Assembly: GCA_017591395.1 (NCBI GenBank)
Contig: WEDG01003381.1
Span: 59,787-123,786, forward strand
Source of the DNA: Schistocephalus solidus
Lineage: Eukaryota > Platyhelminthes > Cestoda > Diphyllobothriidea > Diphyllobothriidae
DNA length: 64,000 nt
Direction of reading: 5' to 3'
Every line of letters starts with the position of its first letter. Position 1 is the first letter of the stretch. Shown here piece after piece: positions 49,028 to 60,412 of this stretch. Under the pieces are notes generated by a model, which saw only the letters and a list, made by a program, of their open reading frames with translations, was not told the DNA's origin and made no database searches. The translations under genes were made by a program, and so were the position numbers.

Positions 49028-50300
49028 TTGCCAAACCGAAGAAACTTCAGTTAGTTAATGGTCATATGACATTATTATGCGAAGATGAAGCTGTAACCTG
49101 TCTGACAGCATACGAGGTTAAGCAAGCATGTAAAAAAGAGGTTTATTATTATGGTGCGCGTCTTTCAACGGGAGCGAGAGTGGGGCAACTGAACAAGACA
49201 CAAGGAGATTGTTAAGCGGCTGAAGCCGTAAAACGAGCCCACTGACTACTATGGCACCAACCACCAACTACGCCCAAGCTGAGTTGGCCGCCCAGTCAGG
49301 CCAATCTTCCACAGACGGTCAAATTAATGGATTGATAAACACTAGATGACCAGATGACCGTTTGGAAACTAGTTGGGAAATTAGCAGCACAACGCTAGTC
49401 TTCACCAGCTGGTGGCGAAAACAGGTAACCTTGGGCCTAAAAGCTCCCATCTCATACGGCAGTAGGGCCAAACTGCGAGGGTGAGGAGCTTTAGTTTGGG
49501 GATTTAAAAAAAATCCCTGAAGCAGAAACCTGACATGGGGATTCCCAGCCAGGCTTTTGAGGAAAACCTTAGTAAGTGTTTTCAATCGTAACTCCAGGTA
49601 CTTGGGTGAGACAGTTAGGTAGGATCATGCTAACCCGATTTTGACCGGCTCTCGGAGTTCATCGTACTTGATACAATAATGTCAACCTGGCGGGGCGACC
49701 CGCAATGAAGTAACCGCCTGAAATCATCGTGTTTGCACATTGTTAATTTTAATATTGTCTATGAGTCACGTAGTAAATCATAATTTCGGGAATAAGGCGT
49801 TAGTTTTTAGTTAAAAAATGATGACCAGTGAACAATGGTTTATATGCTTTTTGTTACTACTTAACTGAACTGCTTGCGATGTGTCTTTCTGGGAGATGGA
49901 AGGCTGGAACTTTTGATTTATCAGTTGAACTCGCCACCAGAGAAGATTTGGCGTCCAGACGTTGTTATGTTCAACAAACAGAAAACAACCAGACCTCATC
50001 AAGGTCTAACCCCTCAGATGTTGACCATCGATACAGTAGGGGGCTCACCGACTTATCTGTAATCAGCATTCCTCGGATTGTGCAGTGGCTGTATATTATA
50101 AATAATACAAGTTCTGTGTCCTATTACGCCTCTGCCACCTTATTCGATAGAGGTCAGAAATGAACCCTAAACCATCAGCCAGCGAATTATTTTCTCGTTT
50201 ATTGCTGGAAGTTTCTTTGTGCTTTTTCGTTATGGCTACACCGACTCTTATTTCAAAAAACGGAATTAAGTATTAAGAAAACTGAAAACTGTTTTTTTAG

Positions 50301-50457
50301 GTTTCACTTGATGGTGAAGCTTCCATCCCTCCATCGGATGATCATACAAGGCAAAAGAGTCTTCCTGTCTCACGTCTCGAGGCGGATTTTCGAACCGTGC
50401 AATCTCGCGTGAATCCGATTCCTACTACGTCTGACGTTGGTTCACAAGTTTGCTTAT
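50301..50457 (+). CDS. candidate exon M of the DUF389 gene (disordered tail)
   Basis: A strong acceptor (ACTGTTTTTTTAG) starts an open phase-0 frame VSLDGEASIPPSDDHTRQKS, then LPVSRLEADFRTVQSRVNPI and PTTSDVGSQ, before a weak GTTTGC donor. If not spliced, the frame stops at 50511-50513. The composition is polar and Ser/Pro/Asp-rich, like an intrinsically disordered cytosolic tail. Its phase fits after exon L or exon K. No homology is claimed. Confidence 0.4.
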
Positions 50458-50654
50458 GCATATGTTTTCTATACTTAATTAGCTTGTTCACTAAAAATTA
50501 CCAGTATTGCTAATTTACCCTTTTAAAGATACCTGCTATGTTACGAGTATTTTAACGTCAGTTTAACCTTCCTAAATAGACGATCTCCATTGTATGTTCC
50601 ACAGAAGGGTAGTGCAGGGACGATGACTTGAGCGTGAACTATCCTTACGAGATA

Positions 50655-50850
50655 TTAGACTTTCACCGCATTTACCACACTCTCTCTTTCCTTACCCGTC
50701 TGTGCCTGGTGTCAAGACATAGTCAAGAAGACTGGAAGCGGCATGAGCCTGCATGTGCCCATGTTTGACACGCCCCCTATATGTTCGGGTTTTGTTATGG
50801 GATCACATCCCAAATAAGGCCTGCCGCACCCTGATTGGGCTCCTGTGTTA
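50655..50850 (-). repeat. dispersed repeat family C, copy 5 (inverted)
   Basis: CACACTCTCTCTTTCC, GCCTGGTGTCAAGACATAGTC, AAGAAGACTGGAAGC, CCCATGTTTGACACG and GTTATGGGATCACATCCCAA are inverted counterparts of the family blocks at 8.6-8.9 kb. The copy ends shortly after GCCTGCCGCACCCTGATTGG. Confidence 0.7.
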
Positions 50851-51416
50851 TTCGGTATCAGTATCAGTATATTTGAGGGAGATGTAGGTGAGTCACCTTT
50901 GAATTCCCTTTTTGTACATGCGAACTGGGGTATCAAAAAAAGTATCTCGATATGTTGGCGAGGCCAACATAGTGGAACATAGTTTAAAAAGAGCAACAGT
51001 GAAAAAAACTCTCGGTGATATTTAGGAGAAAAAACTGTCGCCCTTGGGGGGTCCAACGGGGGCCATTGCGGAGGTCCCATGAATCAGTCAGATGCTCCCT
51101 TGCTGATTGCAGAGTCCGTTGAGTGATTTTAAAGGCGGAAATATATGCCCAGATCATTCTTGGTCCATTGCGGTTCAAACCAAGGGAGAACGTTCATACA
51201 CCGCATCGACGATTGCTGCCAGGTACAGCTGATGCGAACACTCACAGTGTCACCAAGGTGTGCAAATAATTAAGCAGCGAAGACCTCAAGGACCCCAGCA
51301 TGGGAATTATGGGAGAGTGCAAGACCTCAATCGAAAATAACAAACAAATAAATTTTATTCATCTATAGCTAGTAGTATCATAAATACCTTATTTTCTGAC
51401 GCTGCCCTTGCAGCTT

Positions 51417-52454
51417 TCAGTTAGTTTTGTAGCTCGCACCATTATATCGATCTAACTTTCGCTTAAAAACCTCCAAGGAGTCAAACATAACAACATTTAG
51501 AGGAAGACTATTCCAAGCTTCGACTACTCTTTTGGAGAAGAAGTACTTCCGAGTGTATAGCCTTGCTCCAGTCACACGTAATTTGAGAGGATGACCTCTC
51601 AATTTCGTTGTTTTTGCTAACTCGAAGAAATCACCTGGTACCAGACAACAGTCCTGGACGCGTAATATGCGGAATGTTAGTATCAGGGCCCCCCGAAGCT
51701 GTCTTAAGCGCAAGGGAAAGAGATTAAGATTCGACAGTCGTGTTTCATAAGGCTGTGAGCTATGTCCAAGGACAAGTTTTGCTGCTCGCCTTTGGACCTT
51801 TTCGAGGATGTTGATATCTTTTGCCACCCAGGGTATCCAAGCTTGGATAGCGGACTCCAACTGTGGCCGCACGAGGTATAGAATCGACATGGCTGACCTC
51901 GCTACCTTTGCACAATGTAGGGAGGGTTTAAGCGAGGGCGTGATCCAGACTCCCAGGTCCTTTTGGGCATCCAATTCTTTCAATGGAATGCCATTCAGAC
52001 TGTAAACCGTACGGTTCGTAGGATTGCTTTTCCCGACTCGTATGATGTTGCACTTGCTATCATTAAACGGCAAGAGCCAGTCCTTTGACCATTTATGGAG
52101 TCGATGTAAGTTTGCCTGCAAGTTCTCTTCGTCAGCCGCAGTTTGAATGACCAGCCAAAGTTTGAGATCATCGGCAAACATGGCAATATCGCAGTCCAGT
52201 TCGTTGGCACAATCGTTGATGTAGACAATGAACAAAATAGGGCCGAGAACATAGCCTTGGGGAACACCACTCTCAACTTCAACCTTGGTCGACTGTTTGT
52301 CGCTGATATGGACAGTTTGTGAGCGGCCAGTTAAGAAGTTTCCTATCCATGTCAGATGTCTACCTCTTACACCTATGCGGTTGAGTTTATAAAGAAGGCG
52401 GTGGTGCGGCACGCTATCAAAAGCCTTTTTGAAGTCGATATAGACTGCGTGCAC
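51417..52454 (-). pseudogene. reverse transcriptase, C-terminal two thirds (CR1-like ORF2)
   Basis: A 345-codon open frame. From the N-terminus: VYIDFKKAFDSVPHHRLLYK (palm motif with the first catalytic Asp region), then GVRGRHLTWIGNFLTGRSQ, then SGVPQGYVLGPILFIVYIND, then the catalytic FADDLKLW box at about residue 93, then a thumb with QKDLGVWITPSLKPSLHC, and a C-terminal region with QRRAAKLVLG and FFSKRVVEAWNSLP. This is the longest open frame in the window. It synthesises element cDNA by target-primed reverse transcription in active relatives. The frame is disconnected from its upstream part by a frameshift near 52470. Confidence 0.9.
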
Positions 52455-52489
52455 CGTTTTTCCTCTATCGACCGCTTCAGTTCAACGTT

Positions 52490-53224
52490 CTAAATAGTAG
52501 AACAAATTTGTGACGCAGGATCTACCTCTACGAAACCGTGCTGGGCCTCGGATAGCAGATTGTTATGTTCTAGGAACTGCATTAGTTGTTGCTTAATTAT
52601 TTTATTCATGATTTTGCAGCAAACTGAAGTAAGGCTGAGCGGTCGATAATTTTTTGCAGAGACCCGGCTTCCACCCATATAAAGCGGCGTAATCCATACG
52701 GATTTCCAGTCGGCTGGTAGACTTCCGGTCTGGAAGGATGTTTGGAAAAGCGTAGAGAGTGGTTTTGCCAACTCTCTCGCTAACTCTTTCAACAACTTGG
52801 CATCGGGACCCGGAGACTTGGATTCCTTTAACCCCAAAAGTTCCTTGAGGACAGTAGTCTCGGTGAAATGAACAGTCTCGACTATTGTATCCACTTCGAA
52901 GCCATTGGTAGGGTAATCGCAACTCGTTTCCTTTGTGAAGACCAACTGGAAAAATTCCGAAAGATGATCAGCCTTCGCACCGTCTTCAGTAAGGTCTATG
53001 TCCTCGGCGGTCCTCAGTAGGGGTATCGGATCCTTGTTCCATGTATTCTGCCTGAGGTAACCGTCGAAAACAGTTTCGGGTTCACGGTGGCCCGGTTCAG
53101 CAGGTCCACTTCGAAAGCCTGTCTTGTTCTTCCAATAAGGCCCTTGACCCGATTTCTCTGCATTTTGTACGCATTTAGAGATGCAGGAGTTCCGTCCGTA
53201 AGCGATTTTTTCCACAATCTCCAC
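52490..53224 (-). pseudogene. linker and RT N-terminal part of the CR1-like element
   Basis: The frame contains TAEDIDLTEDGAKADHLSEF and FFQLVFTKE, then LKESKSPGPDAKLLKELA (RT motif 0/1: 'K..K(S/A)PGPD'), WKSVWITPLYMGG and NYRPLSLTSVCCKIMNKII, and ends after EHNNLLSEAQHGFVE. It continues directly into the 51417-52454 frame after a shift of frame. The Gly of the usual 'G.R.GRS' box region is partly lost at the break. Confidence 0.8.
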
Positions 53225-53481
53225 TTTTTGTTAACTTCGAGTTTTAAGGCATGCGTAAGCCATTGCGGTCTGTTCGTCAACCTTTTTCTCAAAATTATAC
53301 AGTTATTTTCCATGAGCCTGTGCAGTATGTCCCGGAACGTTTCTCAGTCCTCGGTTATGTTTCCAAAGAATAAAGGTTCCCACTGAGTGCACATGAGTTC
53401 GGCCCTCATTCCACCGAAATCGCCTTGCCATATATTCCTTCTGATTGTTGTGGATTTTGCTGGTATAGAAAATAGTGAGTA

Positions 53482-54237
53482 CTACCATCGCAGTACCACG
53501 TGGTCACTTTTACCTAGCGGCGGTAGACATGACACTTCGTCGATGCTGTCCTGCGACTTTGTGAGAACTAGGTCCAGGCAATTGGCCTGTTGTCCTTCAC
53601 ACACCCTTGTTGGAAAAGTGACGTGCTGTGTGAGAAGTAGCTTAAGCGTCGTGCTCAGAAGACAACCATCAAAGGCTAGATCAGAACTATGTGCGCAGGT
53701 TGAGCTCCAGTCGACGTGAGGCGCATTGAAGTCACCCATGATCAGGATATCCAACCGTGTAGCAATATTTTCAAGCTCCTTTAGCAGGTAAGAATCGGCT
53801 ACGGGGTCTCTTCTCGGTGGGCGGTAGACTGTCAGGACATCTAGACTTGATGTACCTGACACTTTTACGGATAGCCATATCGCCTCGGAAGTAGACGCGA
53901 GTTTATAAGTTTTGTCTAAAACTGTAAGTTCGCTTTTCACGTATGTGAGTACGCCACCTCCTTGGCGCTCTTTCCTGTCTTTTCTAAAAAGTTGGTAGCC
54001 AGCCATAGTTACCTCTCGGTCGTCCACGTGTTGGGACAACCAAGTTTCTTTTACGGAAATTATATCTGGAGATAGATCGCAGACATGAATCTTAAGCTCG
54101 TCGAGCTTCGATAATATACTCTGTGCATTGGTGTACAGGAATGTTAGTTTGCGGTTGGCTCGGAAAGTGCTAACAGTCGGGCGCGAGCCCCTGTTTACTG
54201 GGCCAACTGCGTGGTAATCCGGAAGGGGCCTCTCCAT
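53482..54237 (-). pseudogene. AP-endonuclease domain of the CR1-like element
   Basis: The 251-codon frame has LTFLYTNAQSILSKLDELK, DIISVKETWLSQHVDD (the E of '(T)ETWL' present, preceded by K), FRKDRKERQGGGVLTYVK, VYRPPRRDP, IMGDFNAPHVDW and LPPLGKSDHVVLRW. These are the ordered motifs of the apurinic-like endonuclease that nicks target DNA in Jockey/CR1-type elements, with catalytic Glu, GDFN and SDH all retained. It ends at a stop 170 nt before the linker frame resumes (53313-53014, same frame). Confidence 0.88.
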
Positions 54238-54419
54238 GGGGAGAACAATGGACGATGGATCACTTGGTTGTTGTAAATAACCAAAGTTGTTTCCCCCTCA
54301 CTGAGCCGCCGTCTTAGTTTGATGACAAGTTGATGGTGTTTGTTCCGCTCCGCAGGTGAGAAGTCCTGTTGAAAAAAAACTCCAGGGTTTGAGTTTTTTA
54401 ACTTAAATTGCCTAGACAG

Positions 54420-54475
54420 AATGAGACTGGTCCAGCGCATCTACCACGTGGCCCTTTTAGGGGCACATTTTAACG
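54420..54475 (-). repeat. family C terminal fragment
   Basis: GGTCCAGCGCATCTACCACG and TGGCCCTTTTAGGGGCACAT match the outer end of family C (compare GTTGGTCCAACGCATC and CCACGTGACCCTTTTGGGGG at 36.9 kb). It sits exactly at the 5' end of the CR1-like element, so the element may have inserted into, or captured the end of, a family C copy. Confidence 0.6.
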
Positions 54476-54599
54476 TCCATTTTAATTTTTGGTATATCCA
54501 GTTTGTTGTTAAAAAAGAAACATATCCGGCATTTTCAGTCCAGTTTAAATCAGAAACGACTCTATTAAAAGTGCTTTCTGAGAAATGTTAAGGTGCGTA

Positions 54600-54860
54600 C
54601 AGTGGTGGTGGGCGCTCACCGATCGCCAGCAGTCATCCATCGCTCATCGTCTCACTGCATTTGTTAACATACCCGATTTCAACCAACAGAACAACGAGCT
54701 CGTCGCTCAATGGTTAGAAGTCGGACTTCTAGCCAACAAGTCATGAGTTCGAGCCTCAGGTGTTGCAATACCTGGGTAGAACTGGCTAATGAGGGCTAGT
54801 AAGCCAGAAGTGGCCATTAAAGTCTCCCTTGTCTTTGGCCATTACGTCTTTCTGCCTAAG
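54600..54860 (+). repeat. SINE family A copy with tRNA-like head
   Basis: The head CGTCGCTCAATGGTTAGAAG (A-box-like, 54701), TCGGACTTCTAGCC and GAGTTCGAGCC (B box, 54745-54755) is followed by GGCTAATGAGGGCTAGTAAG, GCCAGAAGTGGCC and TCTCCCTTGTCTTTG, in the same order as the copy at 38832. Before the head lies CGCTCACCGATCGCC, the inverse of the family's CGATCGGTGAGCG tail motif. Confidence 0.6.
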
Positions 54861-57499
54861 ATGCATACGATTGTTGCCCAGATAATCCAACAATGTAATG
54901 AGGCTGCGGTGGACAGCGTCATGAATGTGAGGGCAGCTGTGATACCTGCGGGAAATCTTACAATTACATTCCAAGTTTTGAAATGTTTTTCGCAGAGTCC
55001 TTCATTTTATTGCATGGGAACAACTTCTGAGCACCTATCCCATCACATATCCATCAACCAACTTTCTTAATTATGCGGTCTCAGAGGTCTGACCGACATG
55101 GCACTACAATCGGTTGCACAGCCAGAGGGATTTATATTGCGGATTATTGTTGCCAGGCTATTGGTGTCTAGGCTGTCCTGATGATTGTTTCTAGGAGAAG
55201 AACCTTTGGCTAATTCTGTGGGCCAGCGGCAAGGCAGACCATCTTCGTCCTGCGCTAACTCAGTTTTCAGGCGTTTTGGAGAGAATATAGTGCGATTTTG
55301 GTCCACAGGGTTCTGTAGCGGTATAAGTTTGCCATCAAGTCCGTTTTTACAAGCGTTCTATACGATCATTTTACGTGAAAAAGCGGATATTGCCTTTCTA
55401 ACTGTATGTCAGCCGTCCATATTCCGTTTCGTGTTTAACTGGCTTCTGGGAAATCATCAACTATGTTGTCTTAGAAATCTATCGTAACATCCTCAAGGCA
55501 CTTAATGGTGACGATGTGTTGACCAAAAGACAAGGAAGACGGAAATGTTGATTTCAGGTGACGTGGATTCCAGCCCAGAGCTCCAAGCCAAACCAGACAT
55601 CCGTAGAACTTTTGTCAAGAAGGCTAGATCAGGAAATGCCAGTGTCAGGCCACTTCGAATCAGCCTTACTTTTGGTTTTCAAGGCAAAACATCTCAGAAT
55701 CACTGAGATATCTTGATAATAAAAAGGTTTATTACAACTGAAAACCGAACGGCTGTCTGAAACATTTTTCTCAACTTGCCATCTTAGATCTTCGAAGGGT
55801 ATTTAACGGGTTACTAGACATGTTTTGTGATTTCAAATGCAGAAATAAAACCCGTTCGACAGCAATCAATCTTTTGTACAGCTGCATTTTGAAGCGATTA
55901 ATTTTCACTAAAAGAGTGTGTTTGATATAACGGGATCTCATCTAATTCATTTTTAAACTTTTTGAAATCATATTTACCGCCCGTTTCTGATATGCGCTGC
56001 AGGAGAGAAACCCGAAGCCACATTAACTCATAGTAAACGGGCAAGCTAGTGTTTTCTAAGTAGTGCAGCTAACCCAAACAGCTGACAGTAACGCTGAACG
56101 CCGGAAGACAGGCTGAAGATAACTTATATTGGCATAAGACTCAGACCCACGGTGAAGCCGCAGACTAAGTCCAGTGGCAGTGATCGATCCTACTAAATAC
56201 TGTTTTCCGATTAGCTAATCCGGCCATGTTTGAGGTTAGGGCACATGAACACCTGTGGGTGCAAGGTTGACAGTAATTATTCGCTAGTAGCAGTCAGTTA
56301 TCAGAGAGGAAATTTCTATGCCCATTCCCCTACCCATACAGAACTATATACGACCACCTCAAGTACGAGGGGAACTTAATAAACCTCAGACTTTATACCG
56401 AAATTAACTTATTTAAACCTGAGGATATTTTGTTTGGGCAACAAAGTTAATAATTGCGGTACTGAGGGTAAAATCTACGTGGACATATTGGTAAACCCGT
56501 GCGTAAGTTTTAATTCCCGACCCTCGCTCGAATGTGAGTTAATATGACACTGTAAATAGCATTTTTCTCGTTTCCCAGACCATCGGCCACCACCTTTTAC
56601 AAAGAATCCCTGTGTTGAGTCAGTACATCCATAAAATGTCATCAATTGGCTTTTTTGTGTGTGCTCTCGTCTGTATGATACTTTAAAAAGTACATATTTT
56701 CTATCGAAGCATCCACTTTTGCCATACCCTATGATTGTCTATTACAGGTCATTTCAGTAGTTAGATCCTAGTTAAGTCTATTACAGCCTCAGGTCGACTT
56801 TCACAAATATTCTGTCGAACTTTTGCTGTTAGAGCTCCATGGTGGTCCTCTTCAGCTGATGTGCTAGTAAAACTCTGATGCTTCGAATTGGGTGGGGGTA
56901 GATTTTGCGGTCAATAGTACTACGAGTATGCTAGGGGTGTGAAACAATTATTCCATTATCTCTAAAGTAATGTTGGATTTTGAGGTAAAAGGAAGAGATT
57001 TGGTGCCGCTCAGGCACGAAAATCTGCGGGTGGGTAAAATATAACCAGAATGTGGGCAGACAGGACAGGAGCAAATATCTGGCCGGGTGTCGAAGGAAGC
57101 AAGTGATAGGTATGAGCAACTTCTGTGCACCACAGTTTTCTGGCTGCTACATCTATCGCTCTATCAACTAAACTTCGCCTTGCGGATGCGGACGCCGTAG
57201 TATTAAGCTTGTTGTCAGGTTCTACAAGTTCTTTGATCCAGTTATTTTAAATGAGATCAAGTAGTCTCCGAGGTTAGAGTACTGGGGCTGTGGTTGTGAG
57301 ATTGTTCCCAGTTTGATGGGAGTTGAAAGTGACAGGGTCAACCAGAGGGTGTCAGGGACAGGGACATGCATTCATTGGGCAAACAGGCTGGGAATGGTAT
57401 TCGTATTGAAATTTTTGTTTTTCAGTTCATTTTCAGTTTATTTGGTGAGGATGCTCGGCAACGCCTCTGAAAACCTTACTGTTTACAAGCCACTGTGTC
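54861..57499. other. no recognisable gene
   Basis: Intron or intergenic sequence between the two CR1-like copies. Overlapping frames near 55067-55487 (79 and 100 codons, opposite strands) have no recognisable domain. No RNA gene seen. Confidence 0.5.
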
Positions 57500-60400
57500 A
57501 TATACATCTGTGTACGTACCATTAATAATTATACTATACAAATAGTAATCACAAAATATAAGTAGCATTGTGTTTACAAATAATTTATGTCTAAAGTTCA
57601 CGTGATATTATGGGACAACGACTGACTGCGGGATATTATTCCACTGTTTTACTATCCGTTGCGTGAAGAATTCAGAGCGGAGGTTTAGCCTGGACATACT
57701 CGTGCGCAGCTTCATTTCGTGTCCACGAAGATGAGGCGAGAGGTGCTACTGAACCGTGTCCTCGAAGTGCAGCCTTAACTCAAGGCTGTGTATTATCATG
57801 TAAACTAAGATAAGATCTGCTCTTTACTGCCTGAAACACAGAGGGAATAGATGTGGGTATTCCAGTCACTCTATATAAGAGTGGTATTTTGGACCTCTTT
57901 CTAGCTTTGTTGCGCGAGTTTAAACTTTCTCGAGATATATCTTATCTTTTGCGAGCCATGGCTGCCACTCCTGTATACCATATTCTAGGTGAGGTCGAAC
58001 GAAGGTGCCGTAGGCTTTACCAAAGAGGTCTTCGTCGAAAGATACATACACCCTTTTGATAACTTGCAATACTCGCATGGCGGTTTTTGCAGCCTTGATG
58101 CATTGCAATTTTGGCTTCAGATTGCTCTGTATCCAAACACCGAGGTCTTTCTGTGAAGATTCGATGGGAATTCGAGTGTCGTTCAGGTAATATGCCCTCA
58201 CGTTGGCAGGTGGAAGATAATTGGTTGGACTCAGGTGGAGAACGGCACAATTTTGTACATTGAAATCTAGGAGCCATTTCCCCGGACTATGTTTGCAGTC
58301 TGCGCAGATTATTTTGCAGAACATTCTGATCGCTCGGGTTTTAAATGACTTGCCTCAGCTTAATGTCATCGGCAAACATGAGCTTACCGCAGTTCATTTC
58401 CTGAAGACTGCTATTTACATAAAGGATGAAAAGTAGGGGACCAGGAACGGAGCCTTAAGGAACGCCACTAATCACGTTCACCCAGTCCGATCTATCCTCC
58501 CCGAGGCAGACGCGTTCTTTTTGACCAATCAGAAAAGAATTTATCCAGTTCAAAAGCTTCTACTTGATGCCAAGAGCGCTCAGTTTAGTCTAAAATGCGT
58601 TGATGGGTCACACTGTCAAAGGCTTTGTGGAAATCGATGTACACTATATCTACTTCGAAGCTCCCTGCTAAAGCAGTGGTCCAGACTTCGAGAGAAGTCA
58701 GCAGATTTGAAAGGTAGGAGCGCCCTCGCCGAAAACCATGCTGAAAATTCTGTAAGACGTCATGTTTATCACACATTTTAGTAAAGCACGCTTTACAAGG
58801 ACTTCCATTGTTTTGCAGGAAAGGCAAGTCAAGCTTATAGGTCTAAAGCTGTTTGCTGCCATCTTGCCACCTCCCTTACATAAGGGAACGATGTTGGCTG
58901 TCTTCAACCGCGAAGGCAAGCTCCCTGTTCTCATTGACAGCTCGAACAGAGCTGAAAGAGGCATTGCTAGCTCAACCGATAGTTCTTTAAGTATCAGCCC
59001 AGGGATCGCATCCAGACCAGGAGACTTGACTGGCTTGATTTCGTTGAGGACGCGTCTGAATTCGTTGACTGAAAAGGCTACGGTTTCAATGACGGCCGTA
59101 TCTTCACTCATCGAAAGTTCTGGATTGTCATCAGATGATTCCACCTTAACGAGGCTATCAAAAATACCGAGACAGTAGCTGGACTTTCTGTGGTGCTTCA
59201 AATTTATATGTTCCTGGGATTATCCTTTAGATTCGAAATTTCCATCCGATGCTTCCATCGATTGCGGATATACCCATAAATCGTTTTAGAACATATTGTG
59301 GCTTCTGTTGTCAGTTGAAGCTCGAATGTAGTTCTAGCAATCCGTATTTGCTTACAGCATTCATTTCTTTGCTCTTTATATTTGGCAAATTATATGGGAC
59401 CTTGAAGAGGATAGCACTATTTCCACAGTCTCTGTTTCTTCTCTATGCTCCTTTTTATCGTCGAATCGATCCATGGAGGTCGGGCATTTGGTCTTATTAT
59501 TTTAATTTGGCAATGGACTTCAATTAGGTGCTCTTTTAATCCCTGGAAATGCTGCCAAGTTTCGTCACTATCAGTCGTATTGGCTAACCAGATTTCCGCG
59601 GAAGCATTACGTCTCATTGCGTCCAAATCATCTTTCCATATGTTTCTGTGGCTCTTTATATGTGGTTGTGGAGATAGGAGAGAACGCACGCAGGTAAAAC
59701 CAGTATGTTCTCTTAACCATAGTGGCGGTTGAGTGAACTTCCTCTACGACTCCTCATTCTTTACTGAAAACGAGATCTAAACAATTTGATCGTTTACCTT
59801 CTCTCAGCCTGGTTCCGAACTCTATGTGCTAGGTGAGGTATTCGTCCAGGGAAAATTGCAGCAGTTTATAGTCGAATGACGTTGCTGCGGCCTTTATTGC
59901 AGAACTTTTCCAAACTATGCCAGGTGTGTTGAAGTCACAAAGGAATAATAAATTATCCTGCTGGCATATCATTTCAATGAGTTTAGAAGTTCCACATCAT
60001 CGCTTTCGTTTGAGCTATGAGGCCGGTAAACCACGCATAGGTTAAGCGTCGGCCATGGTTTGACTCTAATTTTGCAAGAAATTATTTCATACCTTCGTAG
60101 TACTACGTCTGACAGGACGATAGTTCCCGGGATATATAAAATGCCACGCCTCCACCTCTACGTTGGAATCTCTCACAACGGAGCATGTGTTAGCCCCCGA
60201 GTTCTGACTTCGTTAAGGCCTATTTCTTCAATTAGCCACGTCTCTGTCGATGCAATTATATGCGGTTTCTGCTCAGAGGCTAGGGATTTGAGCTCATTGA
60301 GCTTATGTGAATAATAATCGTGCCTTTATACATCTCTACCCTTAAATCAAAGCTGGACATAGGATGCCATAGTTTATGACATATTTAGGGACTAATTCAA
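57500..60400 (-). mobile_element. second CR1-like non-LTR retrotransposon, decayed
   Basis: On the minus strand, from 60300: a worn endonuclease region (ELKSLASEQKPHIIAST-like sequence near 60300-60240, VVYRPHSS near 60020); a linker (59689-59417); RT N-terminal part (59201-58698) with KPVKSPGLDAIPGLILKELS and NIVPLCKGGGKMAANSFRPI; the palm segment VDIVYIDFHKAFDSVTHQRI (58827-58585); the C-terminal part SQKDLGVWIQSNLKPKLQC (58324-57920); and RSEFFTQRIVKQWNNIPQSV near 57690-57640. Domain order matches the 51-54 kb element, but sequence and decay differ, with stops or shifts in every segment. Its 5' edge lies next to the terminal exon group of the host gene. Confidence 0.8.
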
Positions 60401-60412
60401 TCCTCTGGGTAG

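Larger units (their letters stand above)
51330..54440 (-). mobile_element. CR1-like non-LTR retrotransposon, nearly full length
   Basis: The element reads 5' to 3' on the minus strand. It has a short leader (54440-54240), an AP-endonuclease domain, a linker, a reverse transcriptase with a conserved C-terminal region, and a 3' end that carries AATAAA just before 51345. Translation is broken by at least one stop and two frameshifts (between the EN and RT parts and near 52470). No poly(A) tail or tandem 3' repeat is clear. A fragment of family C lies directly upstream of its 5' end. It lies antisense inside the host gene's presumed intron. Confidence 0.85.
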
